The notes under the pieces are model-generated. The model was not told the DNA's origin, searched no databases, and saw only the letters and a program-made list of their open reading frames with translations. Source: Pacificoceanicola sp048553275 (lineage in GTDB: Bacteria; Pseudomonadota; Alphaproteobacteria; Rhodobacterales; Rhodobacteraceae). Taken from it: a DNA stretch of 64,000 bases. The DNA is taken from assembly GCF_048553275.1 (NCBI RefSeq), contig NZ_JBLZMW010000009.1, forward strand, positions 118,945-182,944, given 5' to 3'. The position numbers were made by a program, and so were the translations under genes. Position 1 is the stretch's first letter, and each line of letters opens with the position of its first letter. Shown piece by piece: positions 35,475-43,106 of this stretch.

Positions 35475-36503
35475 ATGACCCATTCCATCGCCATCATCGG
35501 CGCCTCCGGCTATACCGGGGCCGAACTGGTTCGCATCATTGCGACGCATCCCTCGTTTGAAATCAAGGCTTTGGCCGCCAATTCCAAAGCCGGTCAGCCC
35601 ATGGCATCGGTGTTTCCGCACCTGCGTCATCTCGACCTGCCGGATCTGGTGACCTGGGAAGAGATCGATTTCGATCAGATCGACCTGTGCTTTTGCGCCC
35701 TGCCGCACAAGACCAGCCAGGAGGTCATCTCGAAGCTCCCAAAGAGCATCAAGATCGTCGATCTGAGCGCGGATTTCCGGCTGCGTGATCCGGCGGAATA
35801 CGAAAAGTGGTACGGCAATCCGCATGCGGCGCCGGAGATACAGAAAGAGGCGGTTTACGGCCTTACCGAGTTCTACCGCGAGGAGATCGCCGGGGCGCGG
35901 TTGGTGGCTGGGACCGGCTGCAACGCGGCGACCGGGCAGTTTATTCTGCGCCCGCTGATCAGCGCCGGGGTTATTGACCTTGATGACATCATTCTCGACC
36001 TGCAATGCGGGGTGTCCGGGGCCGGGCGCTCACTCAAGGAAAACCTGCTTCATGCGGAACTCAGCGAAGGCACCAACGCCTATGCCGTCGGTGGCACGCA
36101 CCGGCACCAGGGCGAGTTCGACCAGGAGTTTTCCAAGTTGGCGGGCCGCGCGGTGAAAGTGCAATTCACCCCGCATCTCGGGCCGTTCAACCGGGGTATC
36201 CTGGCCACCTGCTATGTCAAGGGCGAGGCCGACGCGGTGCTTGCGTCGCTGCAGGCGGCCTATGCCGATGAGCCGTTCATTTCGGTTCTGCCGAAGGGCG
36301 AGACCCCGAGCACGCACCACGTTCGCGGCTCCAACTTTTGCCATATCGGCGTGAGCGGCGACCGTATCCCGGGGCGGGCGATCATCGTGGCGGCGCTCGA
36401 CAACCTGTGCAAGGGATCAAGCGGGCAGGCGGTGCAGAACGCAAACCTGATGCTCGGCGAAGACGAGCGGGCCGGTCTTATGCTCGCGCCCTGCTTTCCG
36501 TAA
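35475..36503 (+). CDS. argC: N-acetyl-gamma-glutamyl-phosphate reductase
   Basis: A 342-residue NADPH-dependent enzyme, third step of arginine biosynthesis. The Rossmann start IAIIGASGYTGAELVRI, the catalytic cysteine in AGTGCNAATG (about residue 144) and the THRHQGEF histidine segment are present, and PHLGPFNRGIL is typical of the type 1 family. AAAGGA upstream supports the ATG at 35475. No other arg gene is nearby. A dispersed 3'-end repeat follows. Confidence 0.96.
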   Translation: MTHSIAIIGASGYTGAELVRIIATHPSFEIKALAANSKAGQPMASVFPHLRHLDLPDLVTWEEIDFDQIDLCFCALPHKTSQEVISKLPKSIKIVDLSADFRLRDPAEYEKWYGNPHAAPEIQKEAVYGLTEFYREEIAGARLVAGTGCNAATGQFILRPLISAGVIDLDDIILDLQCGVSGAGRSLKENLLHAELSEGTNAYAVGGTHRHQGEFDQEFSKLAGRAVKVQFTPHLGPFNRGILATCYVKGEADAVLASLQAAYADEPFISVLPKGETPSTHHVRGSNFCHIGVSGDRIPGRAIIVAALDNLCKGSSGQAVQNANLMLGEDERAGLMLAPCFP

Positions 36504-36567
36504 CGGTTTCGCCCAAAGCTGCGCTTTGGACAACTCGCCGGGCCTTTCCTGACGGAAAGGCCCGGTC

Positions 36568-36610
36568 GGGGTGCTGCCCCCACGCCTGCGGCGCTCCCCC
36601 GGGCTATTTT
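36568..36610. repeat. Dispersed 3'-end repeat, copy 3 (inverted)
   Basis: Read on the minus strand it gives AAATAGCCCGGGGG, then AGCGCCGCAGGCGTGGGGGC, almost the same as copy 1 including the spacer. It lies after argC and in the opposite orientation to copies 1 and 2. Confidence 0.65.
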
Positions 36611-36716
36611 AGGACCGATGAAGCGAATGAGCGCGGCAAATCGCGCGGGGGCTTCGTTTCGCATTCGAGATCGACTATATAGATCGGGACCGCTGATCTG
36701 GACGGGAGGCCGGCCC

Positions 36717-37166
36717 ATGGCTCTGAAATCTCTTAAGAAGAAACGCCGTATTCAGGTGATCGCGCTTGCGGCCGCGGCGTTGGTCGTTTCGACGGCGCTG
36801 ATCGGCTATGCCATGCGTGATGGCATCAATTTCTTCCGCTCGCCCAGCCAGGTGGTCGAAGCGCCGCCCGTGGCGTCAGAGACCTTCCGCATCGGCGGGC
36901 TGGTCGAGGAGGGGTCTCTGGTTCGCGGTGCTGGCGAGCAGATCCGCTTCAACGTGACAGACGGCGGGGCGACCGTGCCGGTTGTCTATCGCGGCGTGTT
37001 GCCGGACCTTTTCGCAGAGAACCAGGGGATGGTCGGCACCGGGCGTTATGTGGATGGAGTGTTCGAAGCGCATGAGATCTTGGCCAAGCACGATGAGACG
37101 TACATGCCCAAGGAAGTCGTCGATGCGTTGAAGGCGCAGGGGGTCTACAAGGAGCCAGGCTCCTGA
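36717..37166 (+). CDS. ccmE: Cytochrome c maturation heme chaperone CcmE
   Basis: A 149-residue periplasmic heme chaperone. A basic start, MALKSLKKKRRIQ, precedes one membrane anchor (VIALAAAALVVSTALIGYA); then comes an OB-fold (FRIGGLVEEGSLVR, VPVVYRGVLPDLFAENQG). The heme-binding histidine lies in ILAKHDETYMP (about residue 124). GGGAGG upstream supports the ATG at 36717. Unlike many genomes there is no ccmF or ccmH after it; the next gene runs the other way, so it is a separate unit here. Confidence 0.95.
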   Translation: MALKSLKKKRRIQVIALAAAALVVSTALIGYAMRDGINFFRSPSQVVEAPPVASETFRIGGLVEEGSLVRGAGEQIRFNVTDGGATVPVVYRGVLPDLFAENQGMVGTGRYVDGVFEAHEILAKHDETYMPKEVVDALKAQGVYKEPGS

Positions 37167-37190
37167 TCGCAGGCCACCCGCCCGGCGGGA

Positions 37191-38492
37191 TCAGGCGCGG
37201 GGCAGCAGGATCGTGGCGCAAAAGCCGCCCTCCGGGCGGTTTTCGAGCAAGAGCGCGCCGCCGGATTGGCGTGCGAAGCCCTGCACCGCAGAAAGGCCCA
37301 GTCCGGGGCCCTGACCTGTGCTTTTTGTGGTGAAGAAGGGCTCTGACAGCATGTCGAGCGAATCGCTCTCGACGCCCGGGCCGTTGTCCAGGACGGACAC
37401 TGCCAGATAGGGCGGCGATGCGTCCGGCGCATTGTCGGTGTTCGGGCGCTCATTCTGCTTGCGCGAATGCAGCCAGATATTGCCGGACCCTTTCATCGCG
37501 TCCTGCGCATTCAGGCATAGCTGGATCAGCACAGTCTCCAGCATGTCACGATCGACAAAGGCCGCAAACTCCGCTTCGCGCGCCGCGGACTGCAGGGTGA
37601 TGCCGGGCTCCAGAAGGTCGGGCAACACCTGTTCCATCTGTTTGTGCAAGTCGGCGGCGGTCAGGGTTTCAGGCCGAAGCCGGGATCGACCGCTGCTGGC
37701 CAGAAGTTGCTGTACGGTGATGGCGGCGCGTTCTGAGGCGTTTTGGGCCTGGTCCAGCGCATCCTCGCGCTCTTTGGGATCGTCGAGGATGCGGGCGAGT
37801 TCGAGATTGCCCATGATCGCGGTCAGGATATTGTTGAAATCATGCGCCACGCCACCGACGAACTGGGTCATGGCGCGGGCCTTTTGCGATTGGGCATAGC
37901 GCATGCGAGACTCGCGATAGGCCTGCTGCCGCAATCGGTTTTCGCGCATGCCGACGATATAGTACGCGATTACAGCGGCGGCGGAGAGCGGCACAATGAC
38001 CTGGCTCACCTTATCGGTCACCTCGGGCAGGACGATCAGCACGATGCTGAGCACCGCAATAATGAATTGCCCGGCGTTGATCCGGGCGATGGCATGATCA
38101 TCTTGTGCGTGCTGCAGCTTGCACAGAAGGGTTGCCACGAGGGTCAGCGCCCCGGCCAGTACAAGCCCTGGGTTGCCAGAGTTGATGAGATAGAGCGGCG
38201 CGCCGATAAAGATCAGTTGCGACAAGGCGTAGAGCGCCAAGCCGAGTTGGACCTGCGCGCCTGCCAGCTTTGGTGCAAGACGCCGGGTCAAGACGATGGC
38301 CAGAAGCGATTGGGTAATCAGCAAACTGGCCAGCCAGACCAGCAGAAGGGTGTGTTGGGCCAGAAACGCCAGAAGGAAAGAGGCCACGATCACAAGCGAC
38401 AGCCTTAATACCAGTTCTACGCCAGAACCGAATTCGGCCAGCGTGAGGGCATCAAGGCGCGCACGGAACGGCTGGGTGACCATCGCAATCAT
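37191..38492 (-). CDS. Membrane sensor histidine kinase
   Basis: A 433-residue kinase. About six N-terminal transmembrane helices (residues 25-190) form the sensor. The H-box is VAHDFNNILTAIMGNLELA (His near 217), and the catalytic domain has N-box QLCLNAQDAM, VLDNGPGV, FFTTKSTGQGPGLGLSAVQG. The DFNNIL type H-box is that of HisKA group kinases often fused to receivers, but no receiver domain is present and no response regulator is adjacent. The N-terminal start (38492 or 38483) is not fixed by a ribosome site. Convergent with ccmE. Confidence 0.88.
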   Translation of the reverse strand: MIAMVTQPFRARLDALTLAEFGSGVELVLRLSLVIVASFLLAFLAQHTLLLVWLASLLITQSLLAIVLTRRLAPKLAGAQVQLGLALYALSQLIFIGAPLYLINSGNPGLVLAGALTLVATLLCKLQHAQDDHAIARINAGQFIIAVLSIVLIVLPEVTDKVSQVIVPLSAAAVIAYYIVGMRENRLRQQAYRESRMRYAQSQKARAMTQFVGGVAHDFNNILTAIMGNLELARILDDPKEREDALDQAQNASERAAITVQQLLASSGRSRLRPETLTAADLHKQMEQVLPDLLEPGITLQSAAREAEFAAFVDRDMLETVLIQLCLNAQDAMKGSGNIWLHSRKQNERPNTDNAPDASPPYLAVSVLDNGPGVESDSLDMLSEPFFTTKSTGQGPGLGLSAVQGFARQSGGALLLENRPEGGFCATILLPRA

Positions 38493-38597
38493 TCTATAAC
38501 TTAAATTTGTTCACCAGAAACCATACGTGGAAAAACCGAAAAAAGAAGAGCAAAGTCGGGAATATTCCTGTCATTTAACGGCGAAAACAGAGTATTC

Positions 38598-38631
38598 ACC
38601 AAAAGAAAGAGGCGCCTGAGCGGCGCCTCTT
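38598..38631 (-). terminator. Rho-independent terminator of eno
   Basis: Stem AAGAGGCGCC (38607-38616) with GGCGCCTCTT (38622-38631), followed on the minus strand by TTTCTTTT, 25 bp past the eno stop. Confidence 0.82.
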
Positions 38632-38655
38632 CGAGTTTGCGCGATGGCGCGTGAA

Positions 38656-39930
38656 TTAACGCAGGATCGAACGCCCGGCATATTCTGCCGTTTCGCCGAG
38701 CATTTCTTCGATGCGGATCAGCTGATTGTACTTGGCGAGCCGGTCGGAGCGCGCGAGCGATCCGGTCTTGATCTGACCACAGTTGGTGGCGACGGCGAGG
38801 TCCGCGATGGTGGCGTCCTCGGTCTCGCCCGAGCGGTGGGACATGACGTTGGTCATGCGGGCGCGGTGGGCCATTTCGACGGCGCGCAGCGTTTCGGTCA
38901 GCGAACCGATCTGGTTCACCTTGACCAGCATGGAGTTGGCGCAGCCCTTTTCGATGCCCATGGCGAGGCGCGCGGGGTTGGTGACGAAGAGATCGTCGCC
39001 GACGAGCTGGATCTTGTCACCAAGCTTATCGGTGAGCAGCTTCCAGCCGTCCCAGTCGTCCTCGGCACAGCCGTCCTCGATGGAAATGATCGGGTAATCG
39101 TCGCAGAGCGCGGCCAGGTAGTCGACGTTTTCGGCAGAGCTGAGGCTTTTGCCTTCGCCCTTCATCTCGTACTTGCCGTCCTTGAAGTACTCGGTGGCCG
39201 CGCAATCGAGTGCGAGATAGATGTCCTCGCCAGCCTTGTAGCCGGCTTTCTCGATGGATTTGATGATGAAATCCAGCGCGTCGCGGGTGCTGCCCAGTTC
39301 GGGAGCAAAGCCGCCCTCATCGCCAAGCCCGGTGGACATGCCTGCGGCGGAGAGCTCTTTCTTCAAGGTGTGGAACACTTCGGAGCCCATGCGCACGGCC
39401 TCGCGGATGTTCTCCGCGCTCACCGGCATGATCATGAATTCCTGGATGTCGATCGGGTTGTCCGCATGCTCGCCGCCGTTGATGATGTTCATCATCGGAA
39501 CCGGCAGGACACAGGCGGAAGTGCCGCCGACATAACGGAACAGCGGCTGGCCGGTGTACTCGGCTGCGGCCTTGGCCACGGCAAGCGAGACGCCAAGAAT
39601 GGCATTGGCGCCAAGGCGGCCCTTGTTGTCGGTGCCGTCAAGCTCGATCATGGCGAGGTCGATGGCGACCTGCTCGGTGGCATCGAAGCCAACGATGGCC
39701 TCCGCGATTTCACCATTCACCGCTGCCACCGCTTCGAGCACACCTTTGCCCATGTAGCGGGTTTTGTCGCCATCGCGACGCTCGACCGCCTCGTGTACAC
39801 CGGTCGAGGCGCCCGAGGGCACGGCAGCGCGGCCAAGGGTGCCGTCTTCGAGAGTGACGTCGACTTCGACGGTGGGGTTGCCACGGCTGTCGAGGATTTC
39901 GCGGGCGTGGATGTCGATGATGGTGCTCAT
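38656..39930 (-). CDS. eno: Enolase
   Basis: A 424-residue glycolytic enzyme converting 2-phosphoglycerate to phosphoenolpyruvate. Conserved segments: IDIHAREILDSRGNPTVEVD at the start, PSGASTGVHEA, MMNIINGGEHADN, SIEDGCAEDDWDGW, LVKVNQIGSLTET and MSHRSGETEDATIADLAV. The length is normal. The ATG at 39930 has AAGGGG upstream. It is a single-gene unit with its own terminator; the EamA transporter upstream is in the same direction with a 104-bp gap. Confidence 0.98.
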   Translation of the reverse strand: MSTIIDIHAREILDSRGNPTVEVDVTLEDGTLGRAAVPSGASTGVHEAVERRDGDKTRYMGKGVLEAVAAVNGEIAEAIVGFDATEQVAIDLAMIELDGTDNKGRLGANAILGVSLAVAKAAAEYTGQPLFRYVGGTSACVLPVPMMNIINGGEHADNPIDIQEFMIMPVSAENIREAVRMGSEVFHTLKKELSAAGMSTGLGDEGGFAPELGSTRDALDFIIKSIEKAGYKAGEDIYLALDCAATEYFKDGKYEMKGEGKSLSSAENVDYLAALCDDYPIISIEDGCAEDDWDGWKLLTDKLGDKIQLVGDDLFVTNPARLAMGIEKGCANSMLVKVNQIGSLTETLRAVEMAHRARMTNVMSHRSGETEDATIADLAVATNCGQIKTGSLARSDRLAKYNQLIRIEEMLGETAEYAGRSILR

Positions 39931-40003
39931 GGGAGGCCCCCTTTGGCGATACGTTTGCCGCAAGTCATACCAGCCGCTGAGCGAATGTAAAGTTTTCCGT
40001 TAT

Positions 40004-40047
40004 CGCTAACGGACCCTTGTTTTCAGGGGTTGCGCTAACCGTTAGCG
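40004..40047. repeat. Inverted repeat CGCTAACGG/CCGTTAGCG between eno and EamA genes
   Basis: CGCTAACGG at 40004-40012 and CCGTTAGCG at 40039-40047, perfect 9-bp arms 26 bp apart. The right arm covers the last codons and stop of the EamA gene. It could be a weak terminator of that gene or an operator for eno; no T run follows. Confidence 0.4.
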
Positions 40048-40928
40048 GCAACCGGTGCCGCGAGGGCTTCCCGAGCCAGGCGCCGCTCGCGCAAGAAGCT
40101 GTATAGCCCTGCGCCAAGGATCATCGCGCCGCCGAGTAGCGTCCAGCCATCGGGCCAGACGTCGAAAACGACGATGCTGAGAATCGTCGCAAAGATCAGC
40201 CGCGTGTAACGGAAAGGCGAGACGACAGAGGCCGGAGCCAGGCGCATCGCGGTGGTGATGGCGAGGTAGCCGGAGGTGGTGACAAGCACGGCGCCAAAAA
40301 TATAGCCGAGGGTTTTCGCATCGGTCACGAGCGGCCTGTCCGCGATGGCAAGCAGCACGATGCCGGGCAGGAGCGTGGCCGCGAAGCCCCATGTCGAGAT
40401 CGACAGCGCGGTGATATGCGGCGGCGACAGCCGTGTGATCAGATCCCGCGCAGAGAGGGCCGCGATGCCCAGGACGGCGAACAGCTCCCACCCCGTGAAT
40501 GACGCGTCCCATGGCCGGATCACGACCATCATGCCTGTCAGCCCGACGATGACCGCAGCCCAGCGGCGCGGGCCGACCTCTTCCTTGAGAAACAGCGCAG
40601 CGCCCATGGTCACGATCAGCGGACCGGCCTGAATGATCGCGGCAAAGACCGGCAGGGCGGTGTTGGCGACCCCGACGACCATGCCCACGGCGGCGATGAT
40701 CTCGAAGAGATTGCGCAGCATGATCATCGGCAGCAGCGCGTCGCGGGTAAAGATCGGCACGCGCCGAATGCGCGCGAGTGCGAGGAACAAAAGCGTGCCA
40801 CCAATGGTCAGCCCGAGCAGGGTCTGTCCGATGGAGGCCGTGGCGGTGGCAAGTTTGATGAAGGTGTCTGTCCCGGCCAGCAGCGCCATGGACAGGATCA
40901 TCAATAAGATAGCGCGTATTGTGTCCAA
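40035..40928 (-). CDS. DMT-superfamily (EamA) transporter
   Basis: A 297-residue inner-membrane protein with about ten helices arranged as two EamA halves (AILLMILSMALLAGTDTFIK near the start; ALPVFAAIIQAGPLIVTMGA closing half one; APASVVSPFRYTRLIFATIL in half two). Such proteins export metabolites or take up small organics; the substrate is unknown. The longest frame starts at a TTG (40928); an ATG at 40901 is an alternative, and neither has a clear ribosome site. An 11-residue Ala-rich tail ends the protein. Confidence 0.88.
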   Translation of the reverse strand: MDTIRAILLMILSMALLAGTDTFIKLATATASIGQTLLGLTIGGTLLFLALARIRRVPIFTRDALLPMIMLRNLFEIIAAVGMVVGVANTALPVFAAIIQAGPLIVTMGAALFLKEEVGPRRWAAVIVGLTGMMVVIRPWDASFTGWELFAVLGIAALSARDLITRLSPPHITALSISTWGFAATLLPGIVLLAIADRPLVTDAKTLGYIFGAVLVTTSGYLAITTAMRLAPASVVSPFRYTRLIFATILSIVVFDVWPDGWTLLGGAMILGAGLYSFLRERRLAREALAAPVAANG

Positions 40929-40943
40929 GGGGGGGTGAGTGCC

Positions 40944-42569
40944 TTACGTGATCACGTCGGGGGCGTCACGTCCGGTGCCCGCCTTGATCCCGGCGAGGGC
41001 TTCGGCGGCGGCGATGACCGGCGCGAGGGCCTCTTGGGCATCCTTGTCGAGCGCCTCGGTTTCCAGGTTTTCAAGATAGACCCGCAGCGTTGCGCCCACC
41101 GTGCCCGTCCCGGACAAGCGCAGCACCAGCCGCGCGCCGCCTTCGAAGCCGATGCGGATGCCCTGCTTTTCGGTGCGCGATCCGTCGATCGGATCGTCGT
41201 AGGCAAAATCATCAGCCGAAGCGATGGTCATACCGGCAACGTCGGTGCCGGGCAGGTCCGGGAGGCGGGCGCGCAGATCGTCCATCAGCGCATTGGCGCC
41301 TGCGGCGTCGACGCCCTCGTAATCATGGCGGGAATAGTAGTTGCGGCCATAGGCCCGCCAATGCTCCACCATCAGGTCTTTGACGGAAATCTTGCGCTTT
41401 GCCAGGATGTTGAGCCAGAAGAGCACCGCCCAGAGGCCATCCTTTTCGCGCACATGGTCGGAGCCGGTTCCGGCGCTTTCCTCACCGCAAAGGGTGCAAC
41501 GTCCCGCGTCCAGCAGGTTGCCGAAGAACTTCCATCCCGTCGGCGTCTCGAAGCAGTCGATGCCAAGGGACGCCGCAACGCGATCTACCGCCAGACTAGT
41601 CGGCATGGAGCGCGCGACGCCCTTCAGCCCGCCGGAATAGGCCGGGATCAGCGTTGCGTTGGCGGCGAGCACGGCGAGGCTGTCGGAGGGGGTGACGTAC
41701 TGCCCCTTGCCGACGATCATGTTGCGGTCGCCGTCGCCGTCGGAGGCGGCACCGAAATCCGGGGCGCTCGCCCCCATCATCTCATCCATCAGCGGCTTGG
41801 CCCAGATCGGGTTGGGGTCCGGATGGCCCTTGCCAAAGTCGGTGGAGGGTATGCCATTGATCACAGTGCCTTTTTCCGCGCCGAGCGTGTCTTCGAGGAT
41901 GGCGTGGGCGTAGGGGCCGGTGATGGCGTGCATGGCGTCGAACCGCATGCGGAAGCCGGAGGCGAAGAGGGCTTTCAGAGCGTCGAAGTCGAAGATCTCC
42001 GCCATGAGCGCGGCGTAGTCGGCGACGGGGTCGACGACCTCGATCACCATGTCGCCCATGGTCTGCTCGCCCAGCGTGGACAGGTCGGCGTCCTGCGTCT
42101 CATAGATCGCGTATTCGGTGATAACCTTCGTCGCGGCAAAGATTTTTTCGGTCACGGTCTCGGGCGCGGGGCCGCCGTTTGCCGTGTTGTACTTGACTCC
42201 GAAATCGCCATCCGGGCCGCCGGGGTTGTGGCTGGCGGAAAGGATGATGCCGCCGTTTGCGCCACGTTTGCGGATGAGGTTGGAGGCGGCGGGGGTGGAG
42301 AGCAGGGCGTTCTGACCGACGATCACCCGCGCCGCGCCGGAGGCGGCGGCCATGCGCAGGACAACCTGTGCGGCCTCGGCGTTGAAGTGGCGCCCGTCGC
42401 CGCCAAGCACCAGCGTCTTGTCCGCGACGCCGCCAATGCCCGTCCAGATCGACTGAATGAAATTTTCAAGGAAATGAGGCTCTTGGAAAGTTTTCGTCTG
42501 CTTGCGAAGACCCGATGTGCCGGGCTTCTGGCCTTCGATTGGCGTCGTGGCGACGGTCTGGATGGTCAT
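40944..42569 (-). CDS. pgm: Phosphoglucomutase, alpha-D-glucose phosphate-specific
   Basis: A 541-residue alpha-D-phosphohexomutase interconverting glucose 1- and 6-phosphate for glycogen and polysaccharide synthesis. The phosphoserine loop is ILSASHNPGGPDGDFG (about residue 115), the metal loop SDGDGDRNMIVG, the sugar loop GEESAGTGSDH and the phosphate loop LRLSGTGTVGATLR. The start ATG at 42569 begins MTIQTVATTPIEGQKPGTSGLRK, as usual. No glg genes adjoin it here. A 537-bp non-coding gap lies upstream. Confidence 0.96.
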   Translation of the reverse strand: MTIQTVATTPIEGQKPGTSGLRKQTKTFQEPHFLENFIQSIWTGIGGVADKTLVLGGDGRHFNAEAAQVVLRMAAASGAARVIVGQNALLSTPAASNLIRKRGANGGIILSASHNPGGPDGDFGVKYNTANGGPAPETVTEKIFAATKVITEYAIYETQDADLSTLGEQTMGDMVIEVVDPVADYAALMAEIFDFDALKALFASGFRMRFDAMHAITGPYAHAILEDTLGAEKGTVINGIPSTDFGKGHPDPNPIWAKPLMDEMMGASAPDFGAASDGDGDRNMIVGKGQYVTPSDSLAVLAANATLIPAYSGGLKGVARSMPTSLAVDRVAASLGIDCFETPTGWKFFGNLLDAGRCTLCGEESAGTGSDHVREKDGLWAVLFWLNILAKRKISVKDLMVEHWRAYGRNYYSRHDYEGVDAAGANALMDDLRARLPDLPGTDVAGMTIASADDFAYDDPIDGSRTEKQGIRIGFEGGARLVLRLSGTGTVGATLRVYLENLETEALDKDAQEALAPVIAAAEALAGIKAGTGRDAPDVIT

Positions 42570-42805
42570 GGCAAGGGCCCTGCTTCCGCTAACGTTCCCT
42601 AAGGTATCGCGTGGATCGGAGCGGGGTGCAAGCGGCCTGCGCGGCCCCGCGTTAACCCGCGGCCAGGGCCGGGCGGGTTAATGCAGCGCGCGACGGGGTT
42701 AACGGTGCTCAGGCTGCGGTGCGCGGGGCAGGTGTTGTGGCCCACGCGGATCAAGGCGCAAGGCTGTGACGTTTGTTTACCTCTTCCGCAGGCGCATTAA
42801 CCTGC

Positions 42806-42835
42806 GTTTGGTACGATTCGGCGCGGGTTTGGTAC
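42806..42835. promoter_or_regulatory. Direct repeat GTTTGGTAC spaced by two helical turns
   Basis: GTTTGGTAC occurs at 42806-42814 and 42827-42835, exactly 21 bp apart, so both face the same side of the helix. It is about 240 bp upstream of pgm and could be an activator site. No bound protein is known. Confidence 0.35.
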
Positions 42836-42948
42836 AAGACCCGGTTTTGGATTTTCGGGAATGGGGCTCCGTCACGGAATTCAACGAATTTGTGCGGAAA
42901 AGTGGTTAACGGGTTCGTTTTTCGCGGGCTGCGACCGGATTGACGTCT

Positions 42949-43096
42949 GTATGGTGTCGACAGTTTTGCGGGCAAAACTGCGACTTTGCCACCCGCCGAA
43001 AAAGCCGGGGGGCTGAGCCTGGAATGTTAGGGGTGTGGCGTCGACAGTTTTGCGGGAAAAACTGCGACTTTGCCACCGGCCGAAAAAGTCGGAGCT
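42949..43096. repeat. 84-bp-period direct repeat with internal hairpin
   Basis: Copy 1 at 42949-43010 and copy 2 at 43033-43094 match at 56 of 62 positions by eye. Each contains GTCGACAGTTTTGCGGG and the end CGACTTTGCCACC. In copy 1 CAGTTTTGC-GG-GCAAAACTG is a perfect 9-bp hairpin; in copy 2 the arms are 7 bp (CAGTTTT/AAAACTG). Copy 2 runs into the glmM 3' hairpin. The period is a multiple of three, but the translated frames look like shadows. Confidence 0.7.
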
Positions 43097-43105
43097 TTTT
43101 CGGCC
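43078..43105 (-). terminator. Hairpin after glmM
   Basis: A perfect 11-bp stem, GGCCGAAAAAG (43078-43088) with CTTTTTCGGCC (43095-43105), loop of 6, starting 2 bp after the glmM stop. The T run is inside the stem rather than after it, so it may be a terminator or an mRNA-stabilising hairpin. Confidence 0.55.
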
Positions 43106-43106
43106 T

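Larger units (their letters stand above)
42570..43106. other. 537-bp non-coding gap upstream of pgm and downstream of glmM
   Basis: The longest gap free of genes in the window. It holds five TTAA tetramers (42652, 42678, 42699, 42797, 42906), three of them within GTTAAC, in otherwise GC-rich DNA. There is a 9-bp direct repeat GTTTGGTAC at 42806 and 42827 (21 bp apart), two copies of a 62-bp element 84 bp apart, and the glmM hairpin. No protein-like frame is supported. Confidence 0.7.

Noticed and set aside
42570..42948. Replication origin
   Set aside because: The gap is AT-rich only in TTAA pieces; no DnaA-box cluster was found and the flanking genes are not origin neighbours.
42949..43096. 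CRISPR array
   Set aside because: Only two copies, with a unit longer than a CRISPR repeat and a 22-bp interval, and no cas genes.
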